Shown in pieces: positions 48,899-61,075 of a DNA stretch of 64,000 bases. The notes under the pieces were generated by a model, which saw nothing but the letters and a program-made list of their open reading frames with translations, was not told the origin of the DNA and ran no database searches. The stretch comes from Anseranas semipalmata (taxonomy: Eukaryota > Chordata > Aves > Anseriformes > Anseranatidae). Each line of letters opens with the position of its first letter. The stretch's first letter is position 1. The translations under genes and the position numbers were made by a program. The stretch covers positions 1-64,000 of the forward strand of contig VXAA01007176.1 of assembly GCA_013399115.1 (NCBI GenBank), written 5' to 3'.

Positions 48899-51800
48899 TG
48901 AGCACAATACTGTCACAGGCAATATGCCTTTATAAGGTAAAGGTAAATCAAACCATGTATATATTTAGAGAGCTGAAAGAATGGTGTTTTGTATTAAAGT
49001 CAAAAGGTATTTTCCAGGGCAATACCTTAAACACAATTTTTGAAGCTTGTGGCAGGTGAGCTTCGCTGTTGCTTATCTTAAGAAGGAAGGAAAATGCTCC
49101 AAAATCTTCCATGAAAACAGAATTAGTATGGTAAGGAGTGGAGAAAGTCCAGAAAACCAGCACAGCACTGAAAAAAAAAAAAAAGAGAATGTATAATTCC
49201 CTGAGTCTATTAGGTTGAACTTATGGACTTTGAAGACAAAAAGATATTCCTGTCTTGCTCAGCTCTCTCTGCATTTGGGGAGTTGTCCTTATGTGATCCA
49301 TTTGCAAAAGTGAGTCACAAAGTTGTGATAAGGCTGAAAAGTTTGTATAGGATCGTTGACAGCAATGCACAGGAGCAACGCTTCTCAAGGTCTTAAGGGT
49401 CTTTCAATATAGCAGTAGGCACTGAGTTGACAAAAGTCTAAATAAATAAAAAGAAAAAAATATTTTTCTTAAAAAATATTTAAATGCAGTTAAAGAATTA
49501 TCATGAGCTATATTAACTCCTGATCTTAAGCTATTAAAAGGTCTTTGTGTTATATAAGGAACACTATTTAGGCACTATATTTTTGCTTAAATGAAATTTA
49601 TGTAAAAGTCAATTAGCTTATGAAATTACTAGCTGATCTCTGGAAACAGAATTTGCTAAAGCATTAAATTTCTTTTTGGCAATCTGTAGTCTCTTCTGCT
49701 GGAAGGATATTTTCTTCATATCAGATTCATTCAATTCAATAGTTACTTCAATAATGTAATAGAATTTGAGAAATCAGCTGGGATTTGAAAAAAAAAAAAA
49801 AAAAGCAGAAAAGCCAGGTTCACTCTTCCAATTTACTTATAAAAATGAGGTATGAGAGGCTAACATCGATTAGTCCCAAAATTCTGAAGGACAGATCAGA
49901 AACCATCAGTTCAATTGTTACTATGAACAATGCTTTCTTTGTTTAAGGTATTATTTTGTTGCAAATGTGTACCATGTTCTGATTAAAATTTTTCTTGTTC
50001 TTTCAGCACAGGAATTGTATTTTTAAGCTACATACTTAATGTGTGTATAGTATATCACCTTGGCTACCAAAAAGGAAATACCAGTTTTAGTTATGGGCTA
50101 CTTTTAGTAACAAACCAACATATTTTAATAGCTACCAACCAGTGAGAATCAGTCCGTCTGTAGGAAAATATACCTAAAATCCAAATACAAGCAGAAAGTC
50201 AAAATCCAGTTAAACAGGATTAGTCAATTTACAAATACAATCAGGTTATTTCAGATCATCTGGTGCTATCCTGCCTTGGAAAGCACAAGACTTCTGCTGC
50301 TGGCCAAGGACCGGGCCCCAGAGCTGGTTCGGACAGAACCGACATGCTCTGTAATGGGCTGAGCACTCAGGGGTGGGAGGGTATCACGGTCTGGGACTGC
50401 GGTTTCCCTGCTTGACACACTGGCCAGCAAAGTTTTTGACTTTTTGTGTAACCTGTGCTGGTCCTGAAATATCCAGAAGACAGAAAGACTGTCGAAAGCC
50501 AAGTTAAAGATTATATAGCCTTTAAAGATGCTTAGGTATTAGAAAAGTTATCTTGGGGCTTAACTTCGGAAAAAATACATTTAAGAGAGATATTATATTT
50601 TATTGGGTTATTAGATTTGATACTGATTTCAAAAGAGTAAGTTGTTGAACTTTATTAGAGGCAGCTAACTTCACAGAGTCATGGAGTGGCTTGGAAGCCA
50701 AGGAAAGCAGCATTTGTCTAGCTCTGTGCCCCAACCCATTGTGCACACTTTTATTCTGGCCCGCCTATCACTTTTTTTGGGGTTCTCCTGTGTGTACCCA
50801 ATTAAAACAAGCCATCTTTAAAGGCTGACCGTTCTCATATGAATGCATCAAGAGATGAGAACTACACCATGCCCATGGCAGTGAGGTCCACTGTTAAACA
50901 ACCTAACTGGTCAAAATCTAAATTGTATTTCTCATTTGACTTTGTATGGCTTCAGTGTCCAGCCACTGATCTTGTTGTGCCATTTCCCATTAGAGCAGAG
51001 AGCACTTTTGTAGCAAGTATTTCAATCTCCTGAAAGCAATTATATGCTATAATCAATTATTTACACATACTTTCCTGCCTAGCTGTCTCTTTCCAGCAGA
51101 AGTTCTGTTACAGCAGTCAGGACAGTCACTGATACTTTTGTGCCTCAGATGGTGATGCTCACATAAGTAGATGAGAAGCCAGATTGTCATTCTTGATAAA
51201 AGAACAAATCTTCACTAGTTAAACAGCACAACTTTTATTATTGTTTTCTGTGTTCAGATGGAAAGGCACATCAACTAGTTTGTCACATGCACGAAACCAC
51301 TTCGATCTAATATGGAGACTTTGGGAATTACTGACATTTTGGGATCATGTAGAAACTTCTCCCTTGAAGCAGGAGGGCTCACCCACCTCCTGAGGCAGGT
51401 GCAGTGCCCAGGCTGTCTGCTGCCATTGGTGCAGCTCCAAACTCTCTGTTTTTGTCCTCTTTTCTGATAGCACAGATAAGAAACTTGTTCAAACTGGATT
51501 CCCAGAGTTTATTTATTGTACTTTACTGAACTCCCCCTTTTTAATCTCCTTAAACAAAGAGCCACTTCACAGCAAATCTTTGCTGGTTCCTCAGTCAGAC
51601 CCTTTGACCTTTCACAGCTCAGTAGTCACTGACGAGCATTTTCTAATCTTGAAAAGCTCCTGCAGGATCCCAGTCTCTGACTCACAGATCATGTGGAACA
51701 GCCCTGCTCATGCAGGGAACCCAACCAGCCCTCGTTTCTCCACTCTCTGCACTGTGGATTAGTTTTGGGGTGGTTCAGTTGCTCTGTTAAGTTCTTCAGA

Positions 51801-54110
51801 ATGTAGTTCTTTCTGCAAAGTCACATAAATCAGCACTGAGCGTGCAGCCACCACACCACCTGGCATTGCAGCTTTTTAGGAAAGCATGTTTGAGGGCACT
51901 GAGGAGCAGGGTGAGACCCTATGAGATGAGAGACCCAGAGGTAAGAGAAGTCGTGATAAGGAAGGTGAGTTCTATGCCACAATCACTGTGGTCCCAGGTG
52001 CTGGAGATGATGGCTCCTCACCTTTCACTGGAGGCCCTGATCTCCCCACAGGGAACTATCACAAATTTGGCTCCCAGATGCCCGGCTTGGCTCTCCTGCA
52101 GGATCTTCATCCCATGCCAATCCTCCTGGGGGACAGTCAGAGGGGCCACTGCTCTGAAACAGGAAGGGATGTGTCCCAGTCCCCCAGAATTTGACCTGTG
52201 TTGTTTTTTCTTGGCTGAAGTGCTATTTATAAACATCATTAAAGTGTAAGAAAAAAGGTTCTGCAGCTAGCATTGCAGGGCCTGCTGTTGTCCTGCCTCC
52301 AGCCAGGGCACCGCAGGGTGCTCCCGTCAGGGTCTCCCTCTGGTGCCTTGTTTTTCCTTTTTCACTCTCTGATGCCCAATTCTCTCCCTTATCTTCGTTT
52401 CTGTACCCCATAGTCACTTGATTTCTCCTTGTTTTCCTTTTTTTTGCCTGGTAGGGAAATAGGGTGGACAGTGGCAATGGAGATGCTATTTAGGGACAGT
52501 GTCAAGACCTCAATAGTCCATTTTCTGGTACTTCCCAGCATCCACAATTGTCATACGAGGTCTTCTACAGGACACATAGGTGCCTGTTACCTTTAGTACC
52601 TTTTTATGGCTGTTCCATCCCTTTAACTGTTTAATTTGCCCTTTTCCTCACTCCATTATGTTCTTTTGCATGGGGAATGTTTTCAAATTTATTAAGAAGA
52701 AGGTGTCTCAGTACACTTTCTTTGACATCTGTGATGGAGGCTTTTAGTTGTCCTTATGGGTAGCTAATTGCTTGAAAATGAATAGGGTACGCTTTATGCC
52801 ATGCTTTTTCGAATTACTGTTTTTTATTTCCCTGCAACATCTCCTTGACTCTAGCCAAATCTATAATCTTATCTACAGTATTGATTTTGGTAGCATCCCT
52901 GAGTACAGTGTGTCCAAACTAAGCAGAGGAGTAAGTGGCATACAGAACAGTCTTTCAGCAGTGAGTCACCAAATAAAAATTTGTCCTGGTCACTGTGTTA
53001 TCAAGGTACTGACAGTTCTGCCTTTTTCAGTGCAAGCCACAGAAATCTACCTTGTCCTGGACAATATATTAATGCCCCCTGGATAGAAAGGCTAGCCAAT
53101 ATTCAGGGTTTGCAAGGAGAATTGTTCACAGAAGTCAATTATTAGCTCTCTGCATCTGTACTGATTATTTACAAAGAATGCAGCATTTTACACAAAACCT
53201 ATTTCTGTGAACACAGTAAGAACAAATATCTGGCAGTTTCCTGCTCACAATTTCCAAGACTGCTCTTCCAGAGAGTACGCTCTCTGCCTGTCCTTTCTCT
53301 CAGGGACCTGATAACATCTGTCATTATTTGCTGGCTTGCTCTTGTGTGCTGCAGCTTTTTGCTTGTGATATGACTGATGCGTCCTGGCCCTGCAGTCAGT
53401 TTCCAGGAAAGCTGTGAATTTTTGGTGGTGTCTTGTCTTCTGCTCAGGCTTTGCAGTGATGGCTAACCATTTCTTTGGGCAATGGCTTCAGTTATTTTTA
53501 CATTAAAATATGCTTAATCATTCCTTCTTTTGGCCCAAATAAAGGCATCTGCATGCACTGAGTTTATCCAGGTCTGTGATGACTGACAACTACCATACAG
53601 CACAGGAATGTTGCCAGAAGTCTGTCAAAAGACATGACAACATTTGTTAAATTGTGCAAAACTGAAGTCTACAAGCTGCAGTGACACTCTCATCTTATGT
53701 TCACTTCTTTTAATTAGGTTCATTTAAAACTCTATTGTCACAGTATCTCTTAAAAGATGAAGCCAGGAGGTGGCCTGGTTTACAGACCCAGTTATCACCT
53801 AGGAAGGATTTGTTGCTGTCATGTCTAGACAAGCAAAATGCACTTATGCAGCTGCATTCAGTAATCCCAGCTCCTGGCTGGGAGCAGGAAGTTATTATGT
53901 ATTGCACATGCAATTTGTATGAGAAGGAGCTTCAGTCTGTGATTTAAACATTTTCCAGGAAACTGGGACGTGGCACTGTGCTTTGAATGCAGTTAATGAC
54001 TTGTTGGAAACTTACTGAAGTATGAAAAGAGTCATTAAAGACAGAGTTCATCTTGCCTATTTTAGATTCCTTCAGTGCAGATATTCACATCTGAGAGAGC
54101 TGCTTGAGGA

Positions 54111-54134
54111 AATCATGCTTGAGAAAGCATGATT
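54111..54134. repeat. Perfect 10-bp inverted repeat, 4-nt loop
   Basis: AATCATGCTT and AAGCATGATT are exact reverse complements around GAGA. Confidence 0.9.
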
Positions 54135-57100
54135 CATCTGGTCTTCTTGAGACATTGCTTAAGTATGCAGGGAGTATAGCCTGGAAGCTTATATAAAACA
54201 TCCACAGCTATAACAGGAGTGTGGATCCTGATGTCAACAGTTGGTATCCACATTGCAGATGTCCATGTTTGGTCAGAATAATCCCACTCTGTGCAGCTGG
54301 ACAGGTAAGACTGTTCAGGCCATGCATCATTAGCATCTCCAAAGCATCTCCAGAAATGGCTGGAAGGGAGGAAGATCCAGATCTTTTCCACCTCAGCTAA
54401 TGGAAAGTAAAGAAATGGGTGGGGAGTTAAATGTCAATAATCTCCAAACTCCAGTCTCAACTATCAGAACAGTTAGTGGGGTTTGCTGCTATCCAGGCCC
54501 AGGCTCTCCTCTTTGAATACAGTCTGAAGAATTTGGGCTGAGTGAGAACCGGGGTCCCTGGCCAAGGCGCAGTGGCCATGGCAATGTGCATCTCCTGCCC
54601 TGTTGAAGTCGGTTTGAGAGGTGGCAGTGCAGGAGTGCTGCAGAAACAGGGTCACCCGGTGGTCAAGAGCGTGCCTCTGGACCTGGTGAGGTGGCAGCAA
54701 GCACCTCTGAGCACCCGGAGTCCTGAGGGGAGACTTCTGGGACTCCCCGTCAGTGAGGCCTCCTTCTGTTCTGTGCCACTCTACTCTGCTACACTGCTCT
54801 CATTACAGCCTCATTACATGGAAATTGAGCGTTAAACTAGCACAAAACCACTGGAGTGGAGGGAGGAATCAGGATCCTCCCACTTTTACGCATATAGTTA
54901 TGCCATGAGCCAAAGTGTGGGTTTCAGATTTGAAGCTCTTGGCCTTAGGCTTTCTGTATGCTTTACTGCGGCATAACTGTAGGTTTGATGCTCTCTTACT
55001 AGACAGTATATTGGCAAAACACAGCAAAATTGTTTGACTTTGGAAACAGTGTATAGCACGAGCAGAGCAGGGAGAAAAAAACACACAGAGTGCCTTTCTG
55101 CTGCTCCCCTTGCTGCTGAGCAGGTTCCACCTCTTCTTGCCGCTGGCTGCCACCACCACCTAAAGGAAGGGAAGGGAGGGAAAAAATACCAACGTGAGGA
55201 GGAGAACAGACCCAGGCAGGGTCACAGCATCAATATGCCGTGTCCCACAGCCAGCCCCTGCGAGGACCAGCCAGGAGCGTGGTGACACCATTCCCCCAGG
55301 AGGGGACAGCCACGGCCTCCCGACTTCCTTGAGCCGGGGGCCTTTCCTCCCTCCACACCCTGCGTGTGCTCGCTCCTCTCCGAGCACAGGGGACTTGACA
55401 TGTGCGCTAGGCAAGAGGAAGGAGGTGGTCTGGGTGGCGGTGCAGGAATGTGACCCCCAAGGTGGCCTGGGGGATGCAGCGGTGAGAAGCTTGGTGGGAC
55501 GGGCCCAGGCCAGCCGCTTAGCCTGCTCATGCCCAAGGGCAGCTCCCAGTGGACAGACACCAAAGCAAGCCTCCCAGGACAACTGTCAGCAGAAACATCA
55601 GGCTGTTTCGTTGCCCGAGGTGAGGAACATCTTTCTCAGGATGTCCTGCCAGCATCTGAGGATGGCATTATATGCCACCATGAGTGCACTGGGGTAGGAG
55701 AATATCATCATGCTCTAGGTTAATTATAATTGACATTTGAATAAAAAATCCTCCATTCCCCACCCCACTGATCCCTTTGCTATTTGATTCCAGTGTGTAC
55801 GTCTAAAATTAGTACTTTAAAAGTACTTCATGGCAGGGGTTGGAAATGGTCTATTTTCCTAAGCCTGCTGCTCTCGAGGCTTATGTTCTGCCATCTTATG
55901 ACTTGACTTGTGGCCAGCATCGCATTTGCGTAAATTTGGGACGCGAAAGTTCAGTAATACACTCACTGGCTAATACTTCACTAACAGATGAGTTAAAAAA
56001 AAAATCCATTAAAGTGTATCAGGTTCATTTAAACAAAGAGCATTATTATTTAACCACCAGAACTGTGCTAGTAAGAATGTGGGAAATTAATCCTCAGCAG
56101 TGCAGGAACTACCTGACTCTCGGTGCAGAGTTATCCCCTGCTGAGTTTTCTTTGAGACACCAGCTGAGACTTTTTGATACATGGTGTATGATCAGTTCAG
56201 CACTAGTGGGACCTGCACGTGCTAGAGATGGATAAAATGTACTTTTGCACTGCTAACAGCCTAGGCATCCTATTTTGTCAGCATCTTCAGAACACATCAG
56301 CTAATTTTTTGTGTAATGATCTTTTAACGACCACCAACTACAGAAAAAGAAATAACTGATCCATCTGCACAAATAGGACAAATTTTATGTAGTCAAGGAT
56401 TTGGCTTCAGATCACATTTCACTGGGGCGTTCCCTGAAGGGTATCTCAAAATAAATCCAGCCTATTAAAGGAAACAGAGTTCTATTTTTATAACAGCTTT
56501 TCTAATTTTGGGTGTAAGTTCCCACTACTGGCCCCAGACTCTTGCAGATTTTGGACAAGAGACAGGCTGGTAATAGAGGGCAAGTTTCTCCCATGCAGTC
56601 TGTCTCCTTTGTTTCAGAGCTTGCTTACTTGAAGAAGTCAGCAATGAATATACTGCGGGTGAGCATAAAGGGCAGCAGCACTCACTCCTCAGCCAGTTGT
56701 TGTGTGTGCGCACCTGGCACACACGCCTTGTGCAGTTCATGCTGATCTCTGTGGAAGCAGATTACCTCCAACTGTGAAAAAACACTTGCAGCGAGGAGTA
56801 AGGGTGAGATACACTTGCTCTTTTTCACTCCTTCATACTCCCATTTGCACTTAGACCTGCTTCTGACATCAAGGTAACACCGCTGCCATTAGATCTCTTT
56901 AGTGCACAACAATATTTGTCAGATGCTATATCAGCTCTGTCCAAGCCTGCCTTTTTAGGGCTTCGCTCTGCTCCCTGCATTTTAGCCGCTCTTTACTGTG
57001 GCACCATTCTTGTCATTCCTTCTGGTATTTTTGTCTTTGAGTTTCTCCACATCCTGTCATTAAGTGATTTCCCGAAGCCACACTATGCACCCCTGTTATT

Positions 57101-58184
57101 TTCTTTCCCTCTAAGTGCTTGTATTTGTCCACCATCTCAGCTAATATAACCAGGATAATGATTTGGTGTTTACAATAGCTAAAAAAAGTGAAGACTGTAG
57201 AGGATTTAGGCATACCAGTACCATGATTTCACTACCAAATCGTTGATGTAAGCAGCGCAGCCTGAAGGGCAAGGGCTGGCTGAAAAGGCAGGACATTTAC
57301 CCTCCAGTTCTGGTGAGACAGGGAGTAATCTCTTAACTTGCTCTCTTCCAGTTTCCCCAGCTGTAGGATGAAGCTGACAATGTGCCCTTAAGCTGTGAAG
57401 AAAAGAGGTACAATAATTGGTGAATAATTATTAGAATTGCTTGTTTAATTTTAGGCCACGACATTTTGTCTCTCTGGAGACAGAGGTCAGCGAGGGGCTT
57501 CAAGAGAAGCAAATTCCATGTTGCTTGAAGGCATTGAAGGTATTTGTGTTATTGATAGTGAAGTGTGTAGAAGAAATGCTATAAAGTTTAAAAAAATCAC
57601 CCATGAGTGGCTTTTTATAATAATTTTCTCCTTTTGTAACCCACTTGTTGAATTATTCTTGTGTGTTTACCTTGTCTGCTACAAATCCTCTCAGGGTTGC
57701 AGATGTACCCACTTTTGTGATGACTTGTATCACTCCACTCCAAAGGAAGGTGTATTGCCCTTTCAGACAGCTTTTAACTATTTCTCTTGATTACCTCTAG
57801 CCCTTGTGATACCCTCCACTGGAGTTTTAGCAGCCATTGCCAGCCCAGATGGGCTTTGTGTACAGCCCAGGGTCCGGAGGAGGCCTCACCTCCCTCTGGA
57901 CAGTCCCAGGTTGGAGACACTCGAGTCCTGCTGGTGCCTCTTGATCTACGAAGGTTGAGCTGTCCCTGCTATCAATCTCTTTTGGGCTCTCTACGCTTGC
58001 ACTGGAAGTGAAAACCTCCACCTGATGTCCTCCTGCAGGGATTTCAGCTCCTTGCTCCTCTGAGGGCGAGTGCTGCTGCCACAGATATGCCATCACTTTT
58101 CTGCCTGTCTGCCGCTGGCACCAACCTGCTGGCACCCTGCACACTTCTGTGCACATGCAAACTGCTGGATTGCAGAAGTCCTTC

Positions 58185-58235
58185 TGTGGCGTGCTCCATA
58201 GCGATAGTTTCCCCATTGCTATGGAGCATGCCATG
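58185..58235 (+). ncRNA. Strong hairpin; possible small-RNA precursor, unproven
   Basis: Left arm 58188-58205 (starts GGCGTGCTCC) pairs with right arm 58215-58232 (ends GGAGCATGCC) over 18 bp around a 9-nt loop. All pairs are Watson-Crick except two that are G-U if the plus strand is transcribed. Three further outer pairs (U-A, G-U, U-G) extend it to about 21 bp. On the minus strand the two internal wobbles become A-C mismatches, so plus-strand RNA folds better. The loop is short for a microRNA precursor, so an old inverted repeat is equally possible. Confidence 0.3.
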
Positions 58236-58699
58236 TCTGCTGGGGTGGCCCAGCATGCTCCTGCTGCAGCATCCCATGTGCTTCCCTGTCCCAGTATCTC
58301 CAAACCCCTGTCAGGGCTTGCAAGCTGAGATGAAGATGCCCGCAAATGGCTCTCCCCATAGATGGGCTGCGCCCCACTTTTGCAGCACCGAGCTCCATAG
58401 CCCCTCTCCCAGCCCAGGGTCCCTGGTGTTGGACCCTGCCGGGAGGTTGATCAGGGCTCCATTTACCACCCGCAGTGCTTGTGGAGCCTGGGGCCCCGAG
58501 GCTGCTCCGTGCTGCAGGCTGGGGGACAGGGAAGGTCGTTGGGATCTTTTATCTTTCTTGGACACATTCAACTCATTACATGTGCACTGAATGATGTTTC
58601 TGCTCTGACTAGGCTGTTTGATATCTGGCCCAATTTCTCTTTTCCCATCTGGACAAGATTTTTAGGCAGAAGAAAAGGATGTTTCATAGAAAGTCTTAA

Positions 58700-61075
58700 T
58701 ATATGAGCAGTCCTGGGCTAGGGAGTGGGCTTTGTGCCTCACAGGCCTGCGAGGAAAAGTGCCAGGAGGAAGTGAGTGGGCACACACTGTCCAGGAGGAT
58801 GAGCAAGAAGAGACTGACAGGGCCTTTGTGGAGACCCTGCAGAGCCACAAGCCAGAGCCCTGCATTGCAGGGAAGGAGGGACAGCTGGAGACAGCCCGGA
58901 GATGGCTGGTGGATGACAACTTGCATGACAGATAAGGGTGGACATTTGCTGTTTCAGGCATCCTATGTAAGAGTCCTTTTTGGCCTGTGGCTCTGCAGTT
59001 ACAGGACCAGTGAAGTGTCCTGGGACGAGGGGAGGAGACAACCTCCCTTCAAGGAGGTGTCATGGCAAGCTGGCCCTCAACCAAGCATCCAAAATAAGGA
59101 GAAAAGGAGCGTGATAGCTGCTGCGGACATCCTGCTGCAGGGGCCAGAGTTCTCCACCTGCCGACCTGACCTGCACTTGAGTCCAGGATACTGCTGAGAG
59201 AGGCCAATGCTTGTCTGGCCTCAGAATACTACTCTAGCTGCTCTTACACATGTGCACCAACCTTACTGTCAGGGACTTCCAGCATATCATGAGAGACTAC
59301 ACAGCTCTCAGGGTGCTGGCTAGGGGCATAGGGATCGTGTCTTCTCAATGTGGTTGGTGAAGAACTACAACATCATTGGAGTAACTGGGATGTGCTGGGA
59401 CAGCTCATGCAACTGCAGTGCTGTGATGGTGGATGCCAAGTGTTCACAAAAGACAAGCAAGGGAGACAAGAGGAGGTGGATTCATACATGTGACAGAACT
59501 GCTCTGATACACGGTGCTCCTTAATGGGCCAGACAGCAGGCTAGGTGAGAGCTTGTGGGTCAGGACTGGATGTGAGGCCTCCACTAACAATGACAGCCTG
59601 GTGGGAGTTTGTTACAGACCACCTAATCAGGGTGAGCAAGAAGATGAAGCCTTCTTTAAACAACTTGATGATGATTTTGGATCACATACCCTGGCTCTTA
59701 CAGAGATTTTAACTTCCCTGATGCAAGCTGGAAGAGCACCAAAGAGAGATGCACGCAAGCCAGGAGGTTTTTGGAGGATGTCAGGACCAACTGCTTGACA
59801 CAGGTACCAGACAAGCCAACCTGGGATGACACACATCTGGACCTGCTATTCACAATGAAGAAATGGTTGGGGGAGTAATAATCAATGGCAGTCTTGGATG
59901 TGGAGACCCTAAATAGTAGACTTGAAGGGAGCGAGGAAGACAAATAGCAGAGTACAGATCCTGGGCTTCCGGAGAGCACACTTCAGCTTATTCAGGAAAT
60001 TGGAAGATTCAATCCCATAGGAAGCACCTCTGAAGGGTAAAAAAGCTCAGAAAAGCTGGCAAGGCTTTACTTACAACCTCTTCCAAGCACAAAACCATCC
60101 TGGTGTGCCAGAAAAAAAAAAGCCGATGTATCAGGAAAATGGTTTGAGTAAGCAAGGAACTCATAAATGAGCTACAATGCAAAGAAGTGGTATAGAGGTG
60201 ATGGAAGCAAGAACAAGTGACAAAGAATTGCCTGGATATGTAGGGATTGCATTAGGAAAGTCAAAGCTCACCTATAGTTGAAACTGGCAAGGGACAACAA
60301 GAAATGCTTCTACCATTCAATTAATAGTAAAAGGCTGAAGAAGGAAAAAGTGGGCCTATTGCTGAGTGGGGCAGGTGGTTTAGTGAGGGTGAACATGGAG
60401 AAGGATTAGTACTAAATGGCTTCTGTGCATCAGTTTTCACCAGCAAGTTCACATTAGCCTTTGTGCTTAGAGACAGAATGAAGGAGAAGAATGACCAGCA
60501 GTGGATGAGGGTCAAGCCAGAGATTATCTCGGAGGACTTGACTCACACAAGTCCATAGGACCCAATGGGTTACCTTGCAGGGTATTGAGAGAAAGGCTAA
60601 TATCATTGCAAGGCTGCTTTCTATTATCTTTGAAAGGTGATGGAAACTGAGGGAGGTCCCCAGTGATGGAAGGACAAATAGGAAAATCACAAGGCATTCA
60701 GCTTCCCTTTGGTCCCTGGAAAAAATCATGATGAGATTCCTCTTGGGGCATATTCTATATTTCTGGGTACATGGCAGAGAAAATGACTGTGAACTGTCAG
60801 CATTGGTTTATGAAGATAGAGCATATCTGAACAACCCGGGTGACCCCTAAGACAGAATGAATGGATTTGTGGGTGAGGGGAGAGCAGTGGATATCATGTA
60901 TGTTGTCTTTAGTTCTCTGTCCCACAATATTTTTGTATACGAGGACATTGTGGTCTTGATGGGCAGATGGGTATAAAACTAGTTGGATGGTTGAACTCAA
61001 AGGGTAGTGGTTAATGGGTCATACTCAACCTGAAGGCCTAGAGACCTCCTGAGGTCCCTTGAAGCCTTGTAATAA
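58700..61075 (+). mobile_element. CR1 LINE, degenerate, ORF1 and ORF2 remnants (plus strand)
   Basis: Broken translation shows CR1 pieces in order. ORF1: ETLQSHKPEP with GKEGQLE (about 58830-58890), AADILLQGPEFSTCRPDL (about 59119-59172; SGNH-type domain, usual form VVGDSLLRGTE--CRPD) and MRDYTALRVLARGIG (59289-59333). ORF2 endonuclease: YNIIGVTGMCWDSS, VGVCYRPPNQGEQEDEAFF (59607-59665), then PDASWKS and HLDLLFTMKKWLGE. RT side: NGFCASVFTSKFTLAFV (about 60418-60468). The 3' side ends near CTAGAGACCTCCTGAGGTCCC (61038-61058). Many stops and frameshifts make it a dead copy. It is colinear in ORF1 with the copy at 3540. Confidence 0.85.

Larger units (their letters stand above)
47561..58184. other. 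No recognised gene
   Basis: Mostly AT-rich. GC-richer patches at about 48100-48260, 54540-54780 and 55200-55620 carry overlapping open frames on both strands without recognisable domains. The longest in the AT-rich part is 131 codons (plus, 55840-56235). Microsatellites and hairpins are listed separately. Confidence 0.5.

Noticed and set aside
50672..50745. Possible CR1 3' tail (CACAGAGTCATGGAGTGGCTTGG)
   Set aside because: It resembles a minus-strand CR1 terminus, but only about 60% by eye over 60 bp and without the following landmarks.
55840..56235. 131-codon plus-strand frame
   Set aside because: No recognisable domain, and its length is within the random expectation; no splice or promoter evidence.
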